Assembly: GCA_009760855.2 (NCBI GenBank)
Contig: WPIO01000080.1
Location: 1,384,001-1,395,000, forward strand
Reading direction: 5' to 3'
DNA length: 11,000 bases
From: Cristatella mucedo
Lineage: Eukaryota > Bryozoa > Phylactolaemata > Cristatellidae
Shown here: positions 9,034 to 11,000 of the stretch, in pieces
How the letters are laid out: each line of letters starts with the position of its first letter
Position numbering within the stretch: the stretch's first letter is position 1
Program-made: the position numbers and the translations under genes
The notes under the pieces: model-generated
The model's database searches: none
Told to the model about the DNA's origin: nothing
What the model saw: only the letters and a program-made list of their open reading frames with translations

Positions 9034-11000
9034 AAAGGCGCAACGTAACGACACCCCTCCCCGCCCCCAGACTCGTGCGACGTGGGGTGCACCGAGTGCA
9101 AGAAGCTGATCTCCGAGGGCCCACACGGCAGCCTGACCTTGAGAGGCGAAATGTGCAGCAGGTCGTAGAACGTCTTGCCGCCACCGTTAGTGCGACCCAG
9201 CGCCATGTCCTCGGCCAGCGTCGTCTCCGAGCGCCGGACGTCGTCGAGGAACTGGCGCTCCATGGCGTCGCGGTCGACGTGCTCGGCGCCGAAGAACACG
9301 ATGAGCGAGTTGATGAAGCCCTGGTCGCCTCGCAGCTGAACCTCTTGCACAAGCACCTTCAGGTACCTGAGCAGCACCGGAGTGATGTGCAGAGCGGCGA
9401 GCGACGAGGCGAGCAGACAGCGGCAAGGCAAGCAGACAGCGACAGCGGCAAGAGCGGTGCGTGCTCCTCCCAGCAGCCCTGCCGCTGCCAGTAGCTTTGA
9501 GAAGCAGCCGAAGAGAACGCTGGGGGCGCAGAGAGTCAAGCACGCACGCCGCCGACAAAAGATTCAGCAGAGCTCGCTCGCTGCTGCACACGCTTTCAGA
9601 CGGTGACTACAGCATCGCCAGATGCAGTTCAGGGAGAAAAACTCGCGGCTAGCACGAATCGAACCCGGTTCCGTGTGATATCACACGGAATGATGCCAGA
9701 GCAAAGACCAACAGCAGACAGAGGGCAGCGAGCGACAGCGTTACATTAGCCCGGATGTGGCCGAGCCGACGATGCGTCCACAGAACGACTCGGCCACGCC
9801 TCGCTTTCGCCCTATTCGCACGAATAGGCGCACGAAGAAGGCATCCGCCCACAGAGGCTAGCACGCAAGCAGACCGGAGTGCGTGCGCACGCACACACAC
9901 GCATGCATGCAGTTTTCCCTGGAGGCAGGTTGCCAGTGGCTCATGGGAGGGAGAGATGAACTGAGGGTCGAGCTCAAAAACTGCGACTTACTTGACTTGA
10001 AGCACGCCCGAGTGTTCGTGCTTGCGCACGAGCACGCTGCCCTCCACGAACGGCTTGGGCACTGCAAAGGCAACCAGGAACGCGCGAGATCACGTGGTGG
10101 CCGCAGAGGCAGGCTGCAGCGAGAGACACAACGAGCAGAGCCAGAAGTGCAGAGGGAGCAGTGCTTCAGCAGCAGCAGGGCACCGAGTTGCACGAGGCTC
10201 TTAATAATAATAATAATAATAATAAATAAAGCGTCCTCAGAGAATTAAATCTCTTTCTAGGTGATTTACAATTACAAATTAATAATAATAATTAGTTAAT
10301 TAATGTACATTTGCAAAGGATTTGCATGGCGCTCGCTCTTCTTTTTCTTCATCTCTGCGTCTCGCCTTCACTTCAGTCGTTTGTAAGCCCCGCCCCCACC
10401 TCCAAAGTCCCTTCCATGCGTGGCCCACGTGCAGTCACCGGCCCAATCAGTCACTGGCCGAAGTTAAAGCACAGAATCAGCGAATCGAATGAAAAGATGT
10501 GACAAGTGACGACAAGTGATGGCAGCACACAGTTCCTCCTTCAGGCAACGCATGCACCTTGCGCAAGGGGCGTGGCTATCGAAGCTGCCGCGTCCGCGCG
10601 ATCGAGCGGCGTCGTCGCACTCGATGGCGCCGCTGCAAGCGGTGCCGGGCGGCACACTCACGACTGTCTCCCGTGACGGATTTGGGCAGCGGCGTCGGTG
10701 CGAGTACGACCGGATAGACGGCATCGGCCAGCGGATTGTCAAGCTGCAGAGGAGAGCAAACAGCCAGGAGATCAGGCAGGAGGTCAGGCAGTCGCTGCTG
10801 CACTCGAAGCCGTCGCCGCGACTCGCGTCACGACCTGAGATGCAGCCGCTACAGCCGTACAGGCCACTGCTATGCATAAGAACTAGAATTGCTAAAATGA
10901 GGACCGCTGCGCCGCAAGCGACAGCATGCTGCCACTGCAGCTACCAGGCTACCTGCAAGCGATTGATTTTGGCGTGCAGCTGCAGCTGATGCGCCGATGT
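1720..11000 (-). CDS. VPS13: VPS13 (VPS13A/C type), 3' part of gene: 14 exons, partial at both ends
   Basis: VPS13 proteins are very long rod-shaped lipid transfer proteins that bridge organelles at membrane contact sites and move phospholipids along a hydrophobic groove. The C-terminal part docks on the acceptor membrane; in VPS13A/C it is known to bind mitochondria or lipid droplets. Spliced exons: 11000-10953, 10743-10662, 10061-9992, 9366-9138, 8950-8814, 8382-8301, 7189-7000, 6759-6596, 6297-6216, 5735-5648, 5267-5153, 3818-3724, 3397-3250, 1809-1720. They total 1620 nt and 540 codons without a stop, all junctions GT-AG and phase-matched. Diagnostic segments include [72 protein letters not shown] and GIVRPY. 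These match VPS13A/C rather than VPS13B or VPS13D as I know them. Residues 217-391 are the ATG2_C-like helical region and 430-540 the PH-like domain. Most of the protein lies beyond the right edge; the last residues and stop are not securely identified. Confidence 0.95.
3070..3159 (-). promoter_or_regulatory. Two possible polyadenylation signals (AATAAA)
   Basis: On the transcript strand AATAAA occurs at 3159-3154 and 3075-3070, about 50 and 135 nt after the in-frame TGA (3213-3211) reached if the donor at 3249 is not used. They could serve a shorter alternative mRNA. In AT-rich DNA such hexamers also arise by chance. Confidence 0.3.
3084..3122. repeat. (CA)n microsatellite
   Basis: CA dinucleotides with CG interruptions near the left end, then an uninterrupted run to about 3122. 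Confidence 0.95.
3145..3170. repeat. (TTA)n short tract
   Basis: Repeated TTA/ATT triplets. On the transcript strand they read AATAAT and include an AATAAA hexamer at 3159-3154. Confidence 0.85.
3250..3397 (-). CDS. VPS13: VPS13 exon, middle of the PH-like domain, residues 462-510
   Basis: Encodes [20 protein letters not shown] then [20 protein letters not shown] and QANVTFYTK. The acceptor CTCGCTCGCCTCGCAG ends at 3398. With the previous exon it gives [15 protein letters not shown]. The donor is AAG|GTCGGT at 3249, weak. If it is not used, the frame runs on as [11 protein letters not shown] to a TGA at 3211-3213, a possible alternative C-terminus. Confidence 0.93.
3398..3723 (-). other. VPS13 intron (326 bp)
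   Basis: GTTCGT donor, CTCGCAG acceptor. The half nearest the acceptor is GC-rich and holds a short direct repeat containing GAGTCAGCGCG (3424-3446), including one TGAGTCA sequence. The half nearest the donor (3556-3615) is AT-rich, made of repeated ATTACAAT and AATAAT motifs. No gene seen. Confidence 0.75.
3724..3818 (-). CDS. VPS13: VPS13 exon, first part of the PH-like domain, residues 430-460
   Basis: Encodes [20 protein letters not shown] then [11 protein letters not shown] plus two bases of Arg. The acceptor is a T-run followed by AATGCAG, ending at 3819. The donor is ACAG|GTTCGT at 3723. The pattern 'E-...Y-AH-....LL-TDR-VLF' is the opening beta-strands of the VPS13 PH-like domain, which in relatives recruits the protein to membranes or partner proteins. 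Confidence 0.93.
3882..3946. repeat. Perfect (GA)n microsatellite
   Basis: 65 bp of uninterrupted GA. On the transcript strand it is (CU)n, lying 63-128 nt upstream of the acceptor of the exon at 3724-3818. Confidence 0.98.
5051..5132. repeat. 18-bp minisatellite, about 4.4 copies
   Basis: The unit GCCGACATAGGCAGGCAG starts at 5055, 5073, 5091 and 5109, with a partial copy at 5127. The copies are identical. The unit length is a multiple of three, so frames through it stay open. It lies about 20 bases inside the intron after the exon at 5153-5267. Confidence 0.98.
5153..5267 (-). CDS. VPS13: VPS13 exon, linker before the PH-like domain, residues 392-429
   Basis: Encodes [20 protein letters not shown] then [18 protein letters not shown]. 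The acceptor TCTCTTGTTTCAG ends at 5268 and is strong. The donor is GAG|GTGTGT at 5152. The 'RLR-PR-...DGI-RPY' motif is invariant in VPS13A/C between the helical region and the PH-like domain. An 18-bp minisatellite starts about 20 bases after the donor. Confidence 0.95.
5268..5647 (-). other. VPS13 intron (380 bp)
   Basis: GTGGGT donor, TTTCAG acceptor. A CTG-rich triplet tract (5620-5641) sits immediately after the donor. The rest is mixed sequence, with nothing else recognised. Confidence 0.75.
5620..5641. repeat. CAG/CTG triplet tract beside a donor
   Basis: On the transcript strand it reads CTG twice, CTT once, CTG four times, starting about six bases after the GTGGGT donor at 5647. 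Confidence 0.9.
5648..5735 (-). CDS. VPS13: VPS13 exon, ATG2_C-like region end, residues 363-390
   Basis: Encodes [20 protein letters not shown] then SSSLEGVR and two bases of Arg. The acceptor CCGTTTCAG ends at 5736. Several GT dinucleotides lie near the 3' end; GTGGGT at 5647 is chosen because it is the best donor and the only one that fits the phase of the next exon, giving [22 protein letters not shown]-rich tract begins about six bases into the intron. Confidence 0.94.
5736..6215 (-). other. VPS13 intron (480 bp)
   Basis: GTGAGC donor, TTTCAG acceptor. The plus strand is purine-rich over about 5870-6010, so the transcript is pyrimidine-rich. A short impure GT stretch lies at 6026-6057. 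No gene seen. Confidence 0.75.
6216..6297 (-). CDS. VPS13: VPS13 exon, ATG2_C-like region, residues 335-361
   Basis: Encodes [20 protein letters not shown] then GVEGFFK plus one base. The acceptor is GTCGCCAG at 6298, with a short weak pyrimidine tract. The donor is AAAG|GTGAGC at 6215. The GVTGI..KPVEGAK.EG..GFFKG motif is one of the best VPS13 signatures. Confidence 0.95.
6559..6586. repeat. CAG/CTG triplet tract beside a donor
   Basis: On the transcript strand it has five or more CTG/CGC triplets, about ten bases after the GTACCG donor at 6595. Read through, it would encode polyleucine. Confidence 0.9.
6596..6759 (-). CDS. VPS13: VPS13 exon, ATG2_C-like helical region, residues 281-334
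   Basis: Encodes [20 protein letters not shown], then [20 protein letters not shown], then [14 protein letters not shown]. The acceptor CCTTGCAG ends at 6760. The donor is ATG|GTACCG at 6595, weak. It was chosen because it gives phase 0 and a join ([15 protein letters not shown]) of the family's expected length. The charged [10 protein letters not shown] helix followed by a Gly-rich segment is standard in VPS13A/C. Confidence 0.95.
6826..6848. repeat. (AGC)n microsatellite
   Basis: Seven uninterrupted AGC units plus a partial one. On the transcript strand it is (CUG)n, about 66-88 nt upstream of the acceptor of the exon at 6596-6759. Confidence 0.95.
7000..7189 (-). CDS. VPS13: VPS13 exon, ATG2_C-like core, residues 217-279
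   Basis: The most conserved exon in the window and the anchor of the identification. It opens [20 protein letters not shown], followed by [20 protein letters not shown] and [20 protein letters not shown], ending HTV plus one base. This region is shared with ATG2 proteins and forms amphipathic helices that bind membrane and lipid droplets. The acceptor CTCTCTTGCAG ends at 7190; the donor is GTATGA at 6999. Confidence 0.97.
7190..8300 (-). other. VPS13 intron (1111 bp)
   Basis: GTATGC donor, TTGCAG acceptor. It contains a tRNA-like segment on the minus strand (8057-8130), a 15-bp direct repeat with one mismatch (7755-7769 and 7776-7790), an AT-rich patch (about 7410-7500) and a short CGCT repeat (7276-7292). 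No coding exon was recognised, and the flanking exons join in phase without one. Confidence 0.75.
8057..8130 (-). mobile_element. tRNA-like segment, probable tRNA-derived SINE head
   Basis: On the minus strand a perfect B-box GGTTCGAGTCC lies at 8072-8062, and about 40 bases upstream is a D-arm-like TAGCTTAGCCCCGGGCTGG. The span is about 74 nt, tRNA-sized. The T-stem flanks do not pair well, so I do not call a functional tRNA. It lies in a VPS13 intron in the same orientation as the gene. Confidence 0.5.
8301..8382 (-). CDS. VPS13: VPS13 exon, start of the C-terminal helical region, residues 190-216
   Basis: Encodes [20 protein letters not shown] then ELHYTQQ. The acceptor GGCAG ends at 8383 and the donor is CAG|GTATGC at 8300. 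VVFRLGYFER before it and [16 protein letters not shown] after it are characteristic of VPS13A/C. Its acceptor has a poor pyrimidine tract (AAACCGGCAG), so it depends on exon context. Confidence 0.94.
8383..8813 (-). other. VPS13 intron (431 bp)
   Basis: GTTCGC donor, GGCAG acceptor. It contains a run of 13 G (8743-8755) and a GGAA repeat (8541-8555) beside G-rich sequence; both are pyrimidine in the transcript. No gene seen. Confidence 0.75.
8743..8755. repeat. G13 homopolymer
   Basis: Thirteen consecutive G. In the transcript it is C13, in the intron between the exons at 8814-8950 and 8301-8382. Homopolymer length is prone to sequencing error. Confidence 0.9.
8814..8950 (-). CDS. VPS13: VPS13 exon, residues 144-188
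   Basis: Encodes [13 protein letters not shown], then a variable stretch, then [16 protein letters not shown]. The acceptor CTCGCAG ends at 8951, and the upstream pyrimidine supply includes the (CT)n tract at 8996-9031. The donor is TTTCG|GTTCGC at 8813, a weak form. The junction HISPLK|VHLSFS reproduces the family sequence register, and the two bases left over pair with the G that opens the next exon to make Arg. Confidence 0.93.
8996..9031. repeat. Perfect (GA)n microsatellite
   Basis: 36 bp of uninterrupted GA. On the transcript strand it is a (CU)n tract starting 46 nt upstream of the acceptor at 8951. Confidence 0.97.
9138..9366 (-). CDS. VPS13: VPS13 exon, rod end, residues 68-143
   Basis: The longest exon here (229 nt). 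It begins [20 protein letters not shown] and ends LLHISPLK. The acceptor is taken at CTGCTCAG|G (9367) because this restores the phase from the preceding exon and the family pattern K-Y-(F/L)-K-V-L-(I/V)-Q-E. The frame stays open further upstream, so a different acceptor cannot be excluded from sequence alone. The donor is AAG|GTCAGG at 9137. Before the conserved [11 protein letters not shown] is a Gly-rich loop, GRTNGGGK (about residues 124-131), that I do not recall from other VPS13 proteins. Confidence 0.93.
9654..9720 (-). mobile_element. Degenerate tRNA-like segment with B-box
   Basis: A minus-strand B-box GGGTTCGATTC at 9666-9656. The expected A-box region is unclear because a 22-bp palindrome (9669-9690) occupies the position where an anticodon arm would lie. 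Probably a decayed SINE; the boundaries are approximate. Confidence 0.3.
9669..9690. repeat. 22-bp perfect palindrome
   Basis: TTCCGTGTGA, then TA, then TCACACGGAA: the two halves are exact reverse complements with no spacer. The flanking bases (G at 9668, T at 9691) do not extend it. Confidence 0.97.
9992..10061 (-). CDS. VPS13: VPS13 short exon (70 nt), residues 45-66
   Basis: A 70-nt exon that is easy to miss. The acceptor TTTGCAG ends at 10062 and the donor is a perfect GTAAGT at 9991. It enters with two bases completing a Leu codon and exits with two bases of a Lys codon. Translation is [20 protein letters not shown] then QV. Spliced, it gives SLPKPF before it and [13 protein letters not shown] after it, both in family register. 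Confidence 0.92.
10062..10661 (-). other. VPS13 intron (600 bp)
   Basis: GTGAGT donor, TTTGCAG acceptor. It contains an (AAT)n microsatellite (10202-10227), an AT-rich patch (10228-10315) and a 9-bp direct repeat GACAAGTGA near 10501-10519. No gene seen. Confidence 0.75.
10202..10227. repeat. (AAT)n microsatellite
   Basis: Eight or more TAA/AAT units followed by AAATAAA, inside an intron. Confidence 0.95.
10662..10743 (-). CDS. VPS13: VPS13 exon, end of the lipid-transfer rod, residues 17-43
   Basis: The acceptor is a strong pyrimidine tract ending CTCTGCAG at 10744. The exon encodes [20 protein letters not shown] followed by KSVTGDS and one base of the next codon. The donor is a perfect GTGAGT at 10661. 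The YPVV...P.PLPKS pattern is conserved in VPS13A/C, in the beta-rich segment that ends the lipid-conducting rod. Confidence 0.93.
10953..11000 (-). CDS. VPS13: VPS13 exon (partial, runs off the window), residues 1-16 of the fragment
   Basis: The minus strand reads [13 protein letters not shown] in frame up to the donor CAG|GTAGCC at 10952. It joins in phase 0 to the next exon to give [18 protein letters not shown], a pattern typical of VPS13 just before the conserved 'DN-Q-L-YPVV' motif. The donor is only moderate (GTAGCC). Support comes mainly from family similarity across the junction and from the open phase. Confidence 0.75.

Larger units (their letters stand above)
9367..9991 (-). other. 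VPS13 intron (625 bp)
   Basis: GTAAGT donor, CTCAG acceptor. It contains a tRNA-like B-box on the minus strand (9656-9666), a 22-bp perfect palindrome (9669-9690), a short CA-rich stretch (9889-9901) and a 16-bp direct repeat with a 6-bp insertion in the second copy (9412-9427 and 9431-9452). No gene seen. Confidence 0.75.

Noticed and set aside
8354-9109. 251-codon plus-strand frame, the longest on that strand
   Set aside because: It is antisense to the VPS13 exon at 8814-8950, is full of Arg/Ser, and includes translated GA repeat. No recognisable domain.
10386-10450. GC-box-like CCCCGCCCCC, CACGTG and CCAAT close together, promoter-like
   Set aside because: They lie within an intron with no exon of another gene downstream; short motifs of this kind are common in GC-rich DNA.

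Overview
This window is eukaryotic nuclear DNA. It carries the 3' part of one gene on the minus strand: VPS13 of the VPS13A/C type, a bridge-like lipid transfer protein. I reconstruct 14 coding exons, from an exon running off the right edge (11000) down to 1720. All 13 introns between them have GT donors and AG acceptors. Every exon phase matches its neighbour, and the exons sum to 1620 nt, which is exactly 540 codons with no stop. The reading frame covers the end of the lipid-conducting rod, the ATG2-like C-terminal helical region (217-391 of the 540 residues) and most of the C-terminal PH-like domain (about 430-540). The amino-terminal four-fifths of the protein lies beyond 11000. The last few residues and the stop codon of the main form are not securely found. 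A weak candidate for that last exon is at 794-877.

Layout in the direction of transcription (right to left): rod-end exons at 10953-11000, 10662-10743, 9992-10061, 9138-9366 and 8814-8950. ATG2_C-type exons are at 8301-8382, 7000-7189, 6596-6759, 6216-6297 and 5648-5735. A linker exon is at 5153-5267 and PH-like exons are at 3724-3818, 3250-3397 and 1720-1809. Introns are roughly 190-1440 bp. The exons are GC-rich, while the introns mix GC-rich and AT-rich patches.

The introns hold most of the other structure. There are long (GA)n tracts, all CU-rich in the transcript, CTG-type triplet tracts beside splice sites, and an 18-bp minisatellite just inside one donor. There are also (CA)n and (TAA)n microsatellites, degenerate tRNA-like segments that look like SINE heads, and a 22-bp perfect palindrome. 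I see no second protein-coding gene on either strand. The longer plus-strand frames are GA-repeat or antisense shadows.

Organism: an animal, judged from the gene family and intron structure. The GC-rich exons, abundant GA microsatellites and tRNA-derived repeats would fit an arthropod, possibly a tick or other chelicerate, but that is inference and was not tested by any search. I found no evidence of a new multi-gene system. The most useful items are the reconstructed gene model, the hidden 90-nt exon at 1720-1809, the possible alternative 3' end near 3211-3070, and the repeats placed next to splice donors.
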